A DNA stretch of 64,000 nucleotides from Anticarsia gemmatalis. Lineage: Eukaryota > Arthropoda > Insecta > Lepidoptera > Erebidae. The position numbers and the translations under genes were made by a program. Positions 12,501 through 27,500 of the stretch are shown piece after piece; within the stretch, counting starts at the first letter, position 1; the number at the start of each line of letters is the position of its first letter. The notes under the pieces were generated by a model. The model made no database searches and was not told where the DNA came from. It worked only from the letters and a program-made list of their open reading frames with translations. The stretch spans positions 8,211,501 to 8,275,500 of the forward strand of contig NC_134765.1 of NCBI RefSeq assembly GCF_050436995.1, given 5' to 3'.

Positions 12501-15500
12501 CTTGATAGCTACTCGGCAGCCTTTATAGAAACCGCATGGGGCGTAGACCTGTCGGTCTCCAGCTAGCGAGGTGGCTTCGTCCGAAAATGTTGTCTGAAAA
12601 TTTTGGAAATTGTTAGTCTTGAAAAATATTTAAGTAATTTTAGTTGTGAGAAGTCGTTATGGTTGTTTTATCGTAATTATTTTTAATCTTATTTATTGTG
12701 TGGTCCTGTCGTGGTGGACTCTAGGCCAAACCACTCCTTTATTCGGGAAAGAGACTCATGCCTAGCAGCAGGACATAAATGAGTTAAATAAATCTATTAT
12801 TATTAATAAGTTTATAACTATGAGCATCGTAACTTTAAACGACATTCTGTAACCAAGTTCAAAAGAACCTAAGCGACTGTAACTCATCAAATCTAAATTA
12901 GATCAAGAAACTCATTATAATATCTTTTAATATCTCCTTAAAGTTCATCGAATATTAACATTTCAGCTGAAACTTGAAGCAGGTCTCTAAACACTTGAAA
13001 TTTATAACTTTGAAAACTTTGAACGAAGTTGAATACTGAAAGGCAATCAGGGATCATAGAAGATTAATAATTAGGAATTATAACTGGTTGATAAGGATAC
13101 TTAATGCAAAAAGAAAATTCTTAAATGTCACCACTCGATTTAGTCGCCGATTCTATTTGTTTAACGTCTACTTTCAGCGAAAAGTAAAGGTAAAACAAAA
13201 TCCGTCATAATCTGTCTTTAAAAGAGTTCTCTTTGACAATCTGACATTTTGATACTAAAGTTAAGTTACAAATGTCAAACTAAGGGCCAGTTTCATAGTC
13301 TACTGATAAGTGTCGAATTATGTATGTCTGTGACAAAAGAGTGTCTAATATAATACTTTTAAGTTTTTTACATATTTAAGAAACATGGTGCTTTTAAGCC
13401 GGTACTATATTGTATGACTATGCAGATACATCATGCCGTGTTCCCACTTCGCATCGTGAAGCGCCTGCATTAGCGCCTAATGAGGCAATACTGCTCTGAT
13501 TAGAGCGACATGAGAGTCGAATGCGATCCCATCAGGTAGAGAGTTTGTGACAAACTTATTATGAAGAAGTGCTCCGAGATATCTGAGTTAAAATCTATAT
13601 CTATACTAATATTATAAAGCTGAAGAGTTTGTTTATTTGATTGTTTGTTTGTTTGTTTGAACGCGCTAATCTCAGGAACTACTGCTCCGACTTGAAAAAT
13701 TATTTCAGTGTTAGATAGTCCATTTATCGAGGAAGGCTATATTGCATCACGCTACGACCAATAGGAGCGGAGTAGCAACGAAAAATGTTACAAAAACGGG
13801 GAAAATTTTGACCCATTCTCTCTTATGTGACGCAAGCGAAGTTGCGTGTGTCAGCTAATGCATTATAAGAATGTTTTGACAGTAGGTATCTGTGTAAGCT
13901 TTAATTCAATAAGTTTTACTTGATGGAGTCTTTTTTAATGTGTTGTAAACCAAAATAAGCCTGCATAAGTATTCTTTGGCAAATCATTTTTTTTTTGGTG
14001 TTAAGTTTTTCTGTCAATTTTTTTTCAGATATTGCCCGTAGACCTTCGTTGCGTCGGAGACCCACAGGTAATAGAGAGTGTACCGGGTTCCTATGAATTG
14101 TGCACACACTTGGACTTGGACTTTGTTTCTGGCAAAGTCCTATACCCTTATTCCCAACTGTAGTTGGGTGGTTTCAATAGAATTGCACATTGTTGCCGAA
14201 ATGCCAAAATCGGCCAGAAGGACATTATTTAACACAGTCTTCCATCTTATAACCGGATTGTAACAAAAAACAACATAAGGAACATCGTAAAAATAACTCC
14301 CATCAAAAACACACCCTGCGAATATGGGAACGTTGTTAAAGCCACCAACATTATAATAATAGGAAGGGTGCTTCCCTCAACAGACATAATAGCAATCTGT
14401 AAAATGAATCAACTGATTCTTTTCATTTTCGTCAACTCACAAAAGGAGATAAAAGCATTTCTTAAAGAATGGGGCAAATGTAATGGAAACAATGAGATCG
14501 ATATTTACTATTATAACCGGAAACCAGGCAAATTGAGGGGAAATTCTCATTTGATTGGGACTAAGCATTATGGTGCATTGTGAGAACGGGAACGATTTAC
14601 TTTTGTTGCTCTAACAAATGACCGTCGTTAGTGGAATGCGAGTTGAATTCCGCAGGTTGTATGATTATTTCGACCATGTATTAGTACACGTATGTTCCAC
14701 TTTATGTGGATTTGTAGGAAACTATTGCTGAACTAAGCGGCTTCACTCGCTTGTTATTTCAGAAATAATAGGCTTCCTTGCAACGGGTCTTAACCTCAGT
14801 GGTTTTAACAGGGACGTCATAACCGAGAGACATACTATTGATTTTTTTTGCAAATTCTAATATTTGGCCTAAGCAATTTGGGCGTGTAAGTCATTCGGAG
14901 CATTCAATTTATAAACTTGCAACATCGCTGCGTTGCAAAATCCAAATAAACAAATCTTAACTTATCTTTCTTATTTACTTCGATACATTGTTTACTTAAA
15001 GTAAAAAAATATCAGATCAGCCTTCAAACTAACAAACAAACAAAGCCAAAACAAAACTGTTTTTCCACAAAAGCAAAGTTATAAAGTATTCCTAATGTGT
15101 CAAAGTTTGGTGCATTTAAATTCATGAGTATCAAGACCTGTCGAGCCAAGTTTAGAGATTACGGGAAGAATTGTCGATCCTTGTCTATTTTGTGCCTCGA
15201 GGGATGACGAATAAATAAGTCGTTTCCAATGGCTTGTATATTTAGACCCTTTTGGAATATCATTTTCCCTTCGATTTACGTAGGATTGGTGATTTTATTT
15301 GTATCAGTTTTTTTTTGTTTCAGTTGCAGTAGCGTTGCTATGGTAACGGAATTATGTTAATTTTATTTTTATTTTTTATAACTCTTTTCTGAAAACTCTC
15401 TATTATAAAAATTATCAAAAGAATAATATTATCATCGGTGTAGCATTATCATCATTACTGTTGCTGTCTTCACTCACTTCAAGAACAAACAACCTATTAT

Positions 15501-18500
15501 GATTATTAAGAATAATTTATTATTATAATTTATTATTTTCACTCCCTAACTATCTAAACCGTTCATAAAGGGTGTTTCACTTACTCCAGTACTGTATCTC
15601 CTTGCCAATGAATGAAGGCTTCCCCTCAGCCGTCCTCCCGGCTGCAGCACGTCACTCCAGCTCACTCGCCACGTCATCATAGCTATCTCTGCTTCTAGTT
15701 TGTAGTGCCTATCAGAAAAAGTAACAAAAATAGTACTACGTTTATACAAGATTATTTGCAAAAACCAATAACCGAGCAAAGCCAGATGTTAGTTATCAAT
15801 ATTGTACACACTATTGGTCTACAATTCTTATTGAAATACTACTTGATTATTAGGTATTATGTAAAATAGGATAGGACTACTGTTTAAAAAGATTTTGTCT
15901 TTGAGTTTCGTTTCGATTTGTTTAAAAATCTCAAGTCACTATTTGAAACAGTTTCTTTTCATGCATTTCTGTGGGCTTTTCTTTTATTTACTTTGATGTA
16001 TTATGTAACAGTTTCGATCAGTTTCTCAGTTTTTACCTGTATTATTTATATTTTCATAATCCATTACGTATATTTTCGATTTTAACCACATTTTTGTCAC
16101 ATAGGTTCATCCGGAAATCGAATCTGAAATCCTATGATGATCAATCACAAAAGCCCCTTTGGACTCCCAAGGAAGTTGAATAAGGAAAATCATTATATTA
16201 CAAATCTATTGGAAACAAATGGACTGTACGGTTTATTTCCAAATTATTACCTTAAGCATTGTTTTTTACGATAACTATAGAAAATATTAAATCGAGAAAA
16301 AATATTGATATTATACTTGATTATTATGTAAGTATCTAATTATATTCGAATTTAATCTAATTAGGAATCGTTAAAGTTAACTATAGCGCGATTCTCTACA
16401 TTCGGTGCTATCGAGTATCAAAAGATTAATATTAAAAGTCTAGTAAGAAATAGTGACGGCAACCGTTAGATGCGCTGAACAGATTTTCATTCAAGATTTC
16501 TCGATAGTTAGCTGGTTGTCGATAGTCGATAGTAGTAGAGTATCGCGCTTCTGGCCTTAAAACAATCGTACCTGTATATAAATACTGATAGAATTGCAAG
16601 AACGACGACCACGGAGCTCAGGATTATACTTAATATAGCGTACACAGGGAGAGCTGAAACAAATATTTATAGTTAGATTAAAACAGCCAAGAGTTATCAT
16701 ACTCATATACTTATAATATTATACGAGTAAATGCGAAAGTAACTCTGTCTGTCTGTCTGTCTGTTACTCAATCACGCTGAAACTACTGAACCAATTTGCA
16801 TGAAATTTGGTATGGAGATATTTTGATACCCGAGAAAGGACATAGGCTGCTTTTTACCCCTGGAAAATAACGGATTCTCATGGGAAAATTAAGATGGCGA
16901 ACAAAGTCCCGGGTAAAAGCTAGTGACTTATGAAGCCAAGAAAGTCGGAATGAAGACATTTCTTAAGAGAACAAAAGAAACCTCCCAGGCCAATCGATAG
17001 TTATTTCTAGAACACATAATATTTGTAAAATTCTAGGTTTTCAACTAAAGTTGTTTTACTTAAGTAAAGGGAACTGTTTGTACTACTGTCTGCTTGAATT
17101 TCATTACATTACTAGTACTCTTAAAGATTCTAGCAGATTACGAGGATTTTGTCCATAGCACTATGTGTGATTATATTAGGTCTTTCTAATAATTTCTACC
17201 ATTACTTTTCATTAAGCCCTGAACTTACGAGCCCTTCCAATAACTATTTAACATATAACCCTAGTCTAAAACTATTAGGTCTCCTAGAATAGCCCATTAA
17301 ATATTTGTGTAGCCTGTTGACACAGAAAACTCGTATTTACAACGTTTAGAGCATAAATTACGTAACAAACTATCAGCCGCAGACTCATTGAATTATCGCC
17401 GATTGAGCACAATTGAGCCCTCTTTACCGTGAAATTAACTTTTATCGGGTTTTTCAGAAATTCGTTTTAGGATACAAGAGAAAATATAAATAAAATAGAT
17501 ACTCGACGATTTGGTGAAATTAGGCTTTGTAGTTAAACAGATAGTAATGATTAGTCAGCTGCTTCTATAGAGAATTCTACCGTGACGTTTGTTACCAGAT
17601 GTTTCGATAAAGTACACTTTAACCTATTTATTGAATTAGGTGTACAAGTCACAATAGCTTAAGATAGTTTATTAATATCTCCTAAAGTAGCGAGCTTATT
17701 GCCAAACACTCAGGAATACAACTTTGTCTAACCAAACTCCTAAAGGAGATCATCCATTTTGGGCCTTCTTTCAAAGTGCCGGCCGTGAGTGAGTGCGGGA
17801 GTTGTCTTTTAGAAAGAAAAAGTCGCAAATTAAGTACTAGGGACTTTGCCGGTGGGGTAGACCCAAGAAGCGCGCAACAAGAAGCGTGACGATCTAGATG
17901 CCTTTAATAATAACAGTGGATAGATATGATTGGATAAAAAATGGATTAGGCCTTTGCCCAGCACTGGGACCGTTCAGGCTAACTAAAAGTTAAGAACTTA
18001 TAAAAATACTTGAAGACTGTATATCAAAAACTCTGCTACTAGTGAAATTCCTCACAACATTGCCACATTTTGCGTCTAAAATAAATCTCCATTAAAATAG
18101 CAGTGTTGATAGTTTGAACAAACATTCGGTGCACTGTTATGATGTTTGTTTAATCGTAACACTCATAGTCGTTTCTGTTGATTCAGCGTCGCGTAATCTT
18201 TGAGATGAGTTTCAATTTATTGTGCAACTAGACAAAACATACGACTCTGCTTGCGAATAAAAATGGGGAAATAATTTAGATTTAAAAAAAAATGACCTCT
18301 GGTTTATTTTGTTTCATAATTATGTGAAACATACATAATATTATTATTTGTAAAGTACACAATTGTATATTTATTTTTGTATGATCTTTTTCCTTGGTAT
18401 TTTAATTTTTTGTCAAATTGGAGTTGGTTAAAAAATAAATATTCCAAATTAGATCTTGTGCCTTAAATTGAACAAGATGCTTAATTTAATCAAATCGATT

Positions 18501-21500
18501 AAGTTGTTTAGCCGTAGAAGCGTTACTAACAAACAGACAGAGTTTATAATGATAAGATGATGGTTATTGTTATTGATATAATACTAAAGTATATTTCCTA
18601 TAGCCCTTATTATCAAATAAAAAAACCCTTGCTTATCTTGTTTACGGGCAAACATCACAATGTAGTCCAAACACTACATTCATTTTTAATCCTGGCACTT
18701 TGCCCGACGATACGAAAGATGTATTATGTGTTTACATCAACTCATCGATCATAATAACACACTTAATTTTGTTTTATTTATGTTTTATCTTTTTTTGATA
18801 TATACAGACATACATAAAATCGCACTTTATTCTAATTAAATATCATATATCAATATCTTTATAAAGGTTTGCAGAATCCAAAAAACCCCATTCACCTTCC
18901 AAAACACACCAAAGATTTTTTACTTCATACATAATAATATAGGTAAGTACATTATTTTACATCTATATTAAGTTAATAAGTCTCTACAACGCTATGAGCC
19001 AGGGTGTTGGACTCAAGATCCAATTATTGCTAATTCCAGGAAAATATCTTTACTTAACAGTAACGGATAAAATGTTTTTATGACTATTTCTATCTATCTC
19101 TATCGTATGGTTAGTGGTCAACCTAGTGCCAAAGTTGTTCAAGCCCGAAAGGCCTTTGACATAGCTTAACGTCTGTTATCTTGATTGATAACAACCGGTA
19201 CCGACGTTTTACGTACCCTACGAAGCACGGGGACGCTCAGTTCAAATACCACTACGCGATTACCCATCTAGAGAATGACCACGCTATTTATTGCTTAACC
19301 TACACCGTTCGTTTGCCGACCGGTGGGCACAACTGGCTATGAGCGCCTCATTTTTATGACCCTACGAATAAACGAATATTTTATGAATATACGAATCCCA
19401 TCCATTACTAAGAATAGTTCGACGGTTATACAATGACAAAGCTGGATCGGGAAATCTTAAATCTTCACTAGAATAACCATTTTTCAATAACGGTACTGCT
19501 GCCAGCGATAGAAATGAAATCCCCGCACTGCGATTCATAATGTTCGGAGTGCGATCGTGGGAACGTGAGTTGACAAAAGACTGGTCTGAGACAGGGAAAA
19601 AGTAGCTTTATGTAGTACATTTCGATAAGTTTATTTATATCTTTGCAACGTAAGAATAAAATTTAAAATCCTGCTATTTTTAGAATGATTAAACTATAGA
19701 ACCGACTGCCTGGGTGGCGCAGTGACTTTGGTCGCCACGCCGCTACCATTGCCGTGCGAGGTCGTGGGTTCGAATTACACACATATTTTGTGGATCGCAC
19801 TAATAATTGTTTCGTGTCTGGTTGTACTTTGCGTCCATTGTTTGTATATTTGTAAAAGTCCCCGCGACAAAAGCGTAATTCTTAGAGCGGGAGTTGACTT
19901 TTAAGCAAAAGCAAAATATAAACCTAAAAATTAAGATAAACTTCCAATGACAAATCAACACTAAAAACTCCACTTTACTCTGATTTATTTTTTCTCAATC
20001 CCAAAACAGCGTCAAATTGCCAACGATTTCACCAACGGTCCGATAATATTATTAAAAAAAGATATTGAGTGTGAAATACTTCGGATTGGACCGAAATATT
20101 GAAGATAAGGCTCATTGGCAACGGCTGCGGGTAACTGTTTGGGATAAAACGATGTTCAGAACGATTTTGAGGGTGTTCGAGGGTGTTTGAGGGTAGTTTC
20201 AATGTTGTGACAAAGGCTTTGATTGTTGAGAAAAGGTATGACTAGACTGGACAAAATTTAATATCGGTTTTGAAGTGAGCAAAAATGCGAAGGTTTGTGA
20301 GGATGTTCCTGTAAGTTTATTACCTACTCTTATTATGAAAATAATCTATGTAATGTATTATTTTATCTAAAAAAGCTTAACAATTAAGGACTTCTCTGTC
20401 AAAGTAAAAATAAATGTACTATTTTAATTAATTTCTAGCAAGCACTTTAAAGCTCAAGCACATAAACTTCTTCTAGGAAAATGTAATAATTCCATTATGA
20501 AAGCAAAATATAATATTCATTTTAGATCAACACGTGTTTTTTATTTCAGGATTTATTTCAGAAATATTTTAAAACAGTTAAATAACGCGTATATTAAATG
20601 TAAAATTCGTTTAACTAAAACGCTCTAAAACAACTTAATGTAAAATTCTTTACACCAAAATACGCAAATATTTCTACAAAACTAATTCGTTCTAAATTCC
20701 TACACGTAATCGTTAAACAATATTACATTTCGGTGTGACTGAAGGAACATTATCTCAAGCTTTAATTAAAAGCACCTTGGTACTTTTAAGTGCTAGAAAA
20801 GTACTTTAAGTGTCAGGTGCCACTCTGTGGGTAAACAACACCTTTGTAAAGTGCCACTAGAAGGGAAAGAATAAGTTCAGTACGTGGATAATGAAAGGTG
20901 CTTGTATTTAGAACGCACTTGTGTTGTTTTCGTCTTGTAGACCCCATTAGTACTTTATTTATCGTACTTCCAGAATTTTCTGTTACAAATGTGTTTGTTT
21001 GGGTAACAAAATAATGATTGTTGTTGAAAAGTATTGATGAATGTTAAGTCTTGGTATAACTTTGTTTTTATTCAGGTCAAATATTGACATTAATCTAAAT
21101 TAAGATTTTTTTATAATGCTAAAAGAAGTCATTATTTTACTTGTCTTAATGGCAGAATCGATTGAAATTTTATTATGCAGGGTGATGTTTTATCCCCTGG
21201 GAAGAATTTGGCTAAGCGACGGTTCACATCTGACAGAAGATGTGTCGGACATAGCCTAAATAGTATGGGATTCGCAACGACGCATCATTGGTTGAGTGTG
21301 CACGGTCATGTGTTTTTCTATACATTTGTCTGTTCTGGCGTAATTAAGCGACCAGACGCATATTCCGTCAGATATGATCCATCCCTCAGTGAACAGTATG
21401 TAATTAAATACCTATATACTTACAATTATCAGGACAAAGTGATCCGTCGAACCCGCACTCGGGAGTATCAGGGGGTGGTGAGTCCCTCCCTCCGGCCCAG

Positions 21501-24500
21501 TGGATAGGACGGTCTGGAATGAACTGCAGTGAAGAGTTCGCTGCCACGTATGTTGCTACAACCTGTTGAAGAAATCACAATTTGTAGAGGGGAGACTATG
21601 TAAGGTTATAAATAAATTTCATATGTTTATTGGCGGTTCCACCCAGTCTGAATAAGTATTGAACAGCTTATCAAGAGGTATTTTGAGGGCTTTTTTCATT
21701 AAATCGCTGTCACGTTATGTATCGTCTAAGTTGTCACAATGTCCCTGAATCATTTAGAGATATTTTAGATTTCCGGAATTGAAATATCTTAGGAATTTAT
21801 AATACCTTAAGCAAAATTGATATATGTAGGCTCGTCAATCAGAAAATTATCATCAGTTTTATGTTCAATTTTTGTAGGAATTAATTATTATGTTACTCGT
21901 CAAGTTGTAATTTGTACCCTTTAACGTCCTTTAACTTCTACTTTATGGGAATGTAACGTAATCACGTTAATTAACACAGCATATTTACACTACGTAAATA
22001 AAAGCTAAAGTAAGTTTTTTATATGAAGGAACCCTAAAAACAAAAGCTTATTAAAAATGTTTGTGTACCCTTAAAAATGATAAAACACTCTATGTATTTT
22101 CGGGTAATCCATGACATTATAATTAAGTTGGTAGCATCGATGTTATCAGTAAGTAAAATAAATGTGTTTATTTATTTGTATTTACATACATTATAAGTTC
22201 TGAGTACTTATTAAGTTATTTTCCGTCATTAACCTGTAATAATAGTTATAGACTGTGTAGGACAATGTCAATTTTGATATTCAAACTGAAATAGTTGACT
22301 ATCACAACGCGACACCAGTAGTTGTCAAGATTGGTCAATTGCTACGCATAGTTCAGTAGAAGACTTGAAATAAAAAAGTAAGTAAACTAAAAAAAAATGC
22401 AAATATACAAAAAACTGTTTTACTAACATCACCATTTGTTACACATATACACACTGAGAAACATTTAACCCAAAATCAAAATAAATTAAAACCATTTATT
22501 TCCCGCTGCTGGGCCAGGGTCTCTACCCGGAATAAAGATGTGGTTAGGCCTTGAGTCCACCGCGCTGGAAAAATCCAAGTTAAGGACTTTGTCCTCAAGC
22601 CCTTAAAGAAACTTCAGGCATGGAAGGTTTCATCACGATATCTCCATTCACCGTTAAAGCAATTGATAGGCTGCACTTGTTCGAAATAATATTACACAAA
22701 TCCAAATGTGAAAGTAATTCTGTATGTCTGTCTCTTGCTGCCTAAACCCCTGAACCGATTTCGATGATATAATTTGAGACTCGGTTTTTGACGAAACTTA
22801 ATAAACCTTTTTTTATAGAATGGAGTATTCTCCAACTGAGTGCACAGTAACAGGAGCCTTATGGTTCGTCTTATTGGTATCTAGTATTTGTGGACTATCG
22901 CCGCTGAGTTTCCAGAAAGTACCAGACGGATGGAAAATCAAAGCATCGAGGGCTGCTAATGTGTACGGAATTATATTGATTGTCGTTTTCAGTAAGTAGG
23001 AACAAACTGTATTATAAATTTCTAAAAGTTAAGCTCTTGCTTATGATATAAAGTTCAAAAATTTCAAATGTATCTTTACCACTTCTAGGGAAAAATACGT
23101 CTCGTATCTTTAAAATTAATATTCTATCCAATAGTCCACTTTTGCGTTGCATATTGGTAAGCTAATATTATACGAAAATAATCACAAACATGCATTTTTC
23201 CGAGTTCCTAGACACTGTGGCGCAGGTTTAACTTGTAGTGATTGCAAGCTGACCTAATACCATAAAAACAGTTGCTTGAAGTCATCATTTAAATATAAAG
23301 TTTTATATGCTTATTTTCAGGTGTTGGCGGCACAATATCTTTTGCAAGATCAGTAATGATCAGGACCTTTCACACTAAAACTACATCAGATCGTGTGGTA
23401 GGAGTAGCCACTTTGTTACTCATTCTCCCAGTGAGCTTGGTAGCAGCTTTCACGGGTATGGAGAGAATGAACCAACTGATCCATTGCCTGTCTCAGCTTG
23501 AAGAGGTTTTTAGCTTTTAATTTTTATGCTAAAGACTTTCCATTGCATGTTCAAATTCAAAATTTTCTAAACTTCTTACAAAGTATTTAAAAATAGTCAA
23601 TATTTTTTGACCGTGTCGGGAAAGCTGGTTGCTCGTGAGAGGAAACGGCAAGAAACTCACGGCTTGTTCTCTGTCTGTTATACAGAAATTAATGGATTTT
23701 TGTAAGGTCGATAAACGACAAAAGTTGGTGCAAGTAAAAATTGGTTTACCTTGTTGTGCATAAAATGAGGGTAGTCAAATCTGAAGGGACCATCTAATTT
23801 GAGATACCTACAATGATTTGATTTCTTGCTGATATTTTTCATAATTTCGTAATTTTTTACTTAGTAAGACTTTAACATTTAATTTATCACTATGATTGTA
23901 AAAAATTGTTGTAATATAAATCAAACCCAAGATGTAATCTATCACCCTGCCAATTATTTTGTAAGTCAGTTCATCCAATCTGACGTAAAAAACAAACATA
24001 CATCTAACGAATTACAATGTCAAAGTATAGATTACTATTATTTACTAATTTTTAGATAAATAAGGAACTAAATAAGTATCATCAACAGAAGAAACAGAGT
24101 GAATGGAAAACATTTGTTTCGGTCGTTTTATTAATCATCTTTGGCAATGCTGTCTTGCTCATAGATTTTGCAATATTTTGCAGGAAAATTTCAAATGACC
24201 ATGGCATTATAGCATGTAAGTAGTATTGATACTTTAAATTCAATATCTACAGTCTACACTACTACTGAATTTGGAATAGCTTTAATTTAATTCGTGATCC
24301 TCGACATAAGGAGAAAAAAAAAAATTTTTCTAAACAAAATCAGAGTCGTGTGACATTTTTTAAAATGGATTAGAATATAATCGCGGAAATGAATGTGAAA
24401 GCTGTAGAGACAGCTCATTCAATTCATTCAATGTATCAGTGGAGTATCGTAACAGAAATATATTATTTTGATTTCAAAAGCAGATGGTTATTATTTTGTT

Positions 24501-27500
24501 TCAGTATCAGTATTGTTCATGGACGTGTTCTACTCTTTGATGATTGGCTTTGTTCAGTTGATAAGCATTCAGTTCTGCCTCATTTGCTCCTCCGTGCTTA
24601 ACTCATTCAGGCTTCTCAACATCTGCTTAATGACTTTGCTGAAGAAGATTCGCGAGGACGGTATCTATAGCTCAATTTATTTGATTATAGTTTCTGTTGA
24701 TTTGCCTTGTGTTTTGTTGTGGCATGATGAAAAAATTATGTCTGTCTTTCTTACATTCCGTTTACTTAAAAATTGTTATCTACCAAAAATTACAATCATG
24801 TTTTGGACATCTGAGAATTTCCTATAAAATATTTGAATAGATTTATCCAATTGTAAGGCTGCTGAAGTTAAAGATTCAGTCTCTTTTTACGACTTACCCA
24901 GGTAAAGTTAACCAGCTATCTCGATTGGTAAAACTAAAAGCGCTTCATGAACACAACCATACAATTATATCATTCAATTTCTTTGCAAAATATTTTATGC
25001 CTGAGGCTGTTCTAGAAAATACAAAGGGAGCAGTAACAATTTTGAACCTCTTACCCCCGGTTTCCGAATAAATTTAACGGTAGTTTATCTAATCAATAGC
25101 GTTTTTTTTGCATGAGTTTTGACACTATTCAATAGATAAACTACCACTAAATGTACCTCAGAATCCGGGGGTAAATCATATTCAGTTAACTTTCTTAAAG
25201 AGTCTGCACGCGATTAAGTACTCATATGATTTCTTATCCCCAGACACAATAATATACCTGCCGAAGAACTCTCCAGTAATGATACAGCGACTCATACTGC
25301 TATACTGTTCGCTGTGTGACGTTGTGCGAATAGTGGCCAAGAGTCATGGCGTACTCTTAGTACAGATGCTCTTGGTGTTTTTGATGTATTTGGTAATTGC
25401 GCCTTACCATCTCATCACCAGATTATGTGAGTACTATTTAAGTATTATGATTTATAATTAGCAATTATTTCGTTTTAATTTGGGTTTCTGCTCAAATTTT
25501 ACTGTTTTCATTCTTTTCTTATCCTCTTCTTTACTTTTGATAGGTACCTAAGACTTGATTATGCACAGTCTTAAAAGAAAAGCTTCATGTCTCACTTTTA
25601 ACCATCCTGTTTGGAACGTTTATAAGAATAATCTTTCATTCTATTTCAGTCAACACATCGACCTCCGAACTTTACAGTGCGTTGTTACAATTCGCTTGGG
25701 TTGTGTTTCATTTTAGCAATCTGGTTGTAACCGTCGAACCATGCCATCGGACACATGAAGAGGTAAGATTCAGGATTTTTTCTATCTCTTCTAGGTACAA
25801 CAATTGCATAGTACCTTCCGTAATCAAAAAATCTAATATCAAATTCACTTTAACCATTTTACACAGTTTACATTTTAGTGATTCCTTCTTAAGATAATTT
25901 CACATAGCAATTATTTGTTTTACAAATTTCTTTTACAGATGGAAAATACTAAGAACCTAGTGAGCAAGTTAATACGTCTCACGCCCTCTGGCGAACACGA
26001 GTTGACCTTCAAGCTGCAGCAGTTCTACCGTCATCTCATACTCAATGACGTCACGTACTCTCCACTAAGGATGTTCACTTTGAGCCGAGGTCTTATTATG
26101 ACGGTAAGATGACGTCACTACTGCAGCACAGCAGCGCAATTCTGTATAATCTGTACTGTTGAGTATCGAGAATTTGACATTTAGAATGTACTGCCAAAAT
26201 TGTACCTACGACGCCCGTTAGAGACATTCCTCGATAACAAGCCGGTTGTCGGTAGTAGTAGAGAATAGAGCTACAGTATGTTATTTCTTAGGAAGAAAAC
26301 TATTTACGAGATTGGCTGGAAAATATTGGACTATAAGACCAAGAGGCGAGATCTAACTAAGGTTTGATCCCAATACCATTCATATCCCGATTCTTTCTGT
26401 CTTAGCGATGGTCGAGAATAAAATTCATATCTCGTTTTTTCTGTCTACAACTTCTCTAGAGTAAGATAATTGCTTTCACATAGTTAATAATTATTTTTAT
26501 GTTTTGGCAGAAAAAATGCATTTGCAATATATTTATTAAGGTTAATCTTTTCAGATCCTGGGGAGTATCACCACTTATCTAGTCGTACTTTTATCCTTAT
26601 AACTGTTTAGCATCAATAATTATACATACAAACAAAATACAAACATACAATCTTCCCATAGGGATTGGATGAGACCAAAATTCGTATTTTCAGTATTTTG
26701 GCTGAAGCCTTTGAGTTGAAAAATAAATAGTATTAATAGTAATAATCTTGTCTCATTAAATATGGTTCATTAAAACGTTATTTTCTAGTCAACCTAGTGT
26801 CAAGGTTATTAAAGCTTCAGATATAATCTAAATGACGTTTGCTTAGTAGACTAAAACTATGTTTATAAACCTCGTATTTCTAGGAAAAGCATTTATTTGT
26901 TCTGATGAAAATCTATAATAATAAGCCTGTAATACGAGGGTCTCTTGTAATAAGGGAGAGATTAAACTATGTACCCACAAACGATGATAATTGTGTTAAG
27001 AGTTATGCAAACCTACGCGAGTAATTTTAAAGAATGGTGAGCTTTGTTTTGAGCGTAGCCTTTCTTCCAAACTATATTGGAGTCGGCTTCCAGTCTCACC
27101 GGATGCAGCTGAATACCAGTATTTTGCATGGACCGACTGCCTATCCAACCTCCACAACCCAGTTACCTAGGTTATAACACGATACCCTTCGGTAAGACTG
27201 GTGTTAAGACTTTCAAGCTTCTGACTACAGTTCATTTTAATTAATTTTTTTTATATACTTTTCAAAATATCAGCTGACCACTTTAGCGTTTAACTTTAAT
27301 CGACGAATAATTTTTACTCATTAACAGCTAATATTGCAATATATCTACTTATGTTACGACTTTGTGTACTACCACCTCTCATTTACTGTACAATTGACAA
27401 GCATTATGTTTTTCTCAAACTTTAATTATTTACTTCAACATCTTGTTTTTCTTTCATCTGCCTAAAGCAAATATTAGCTCTTAAAAATATATTTTAGCAA

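Larger units (their letters stand above)
17000..22494. other. Large cyclase interval upstream of the gustatory receptor
   Basis: It contains the LINE tail, repeat D and SINE listed separately, an 80-codon minus-strand open frame at about 19365-19605 and a 110-codon plus-strand open frame at 21175-21507. Neither frame has a recognised domain. 20000-21100 and 21640-22490 hold nothing I can identify. Confidence 0.4.

Noticed and set aside
16960..17050. Candidate juxtamembrane exon with TIDWPGR on the minus strand
   Set aside because: It contains WPG but no Pro/Cys-rich CGF part, no fitting phases and an early stop; taken as chance.
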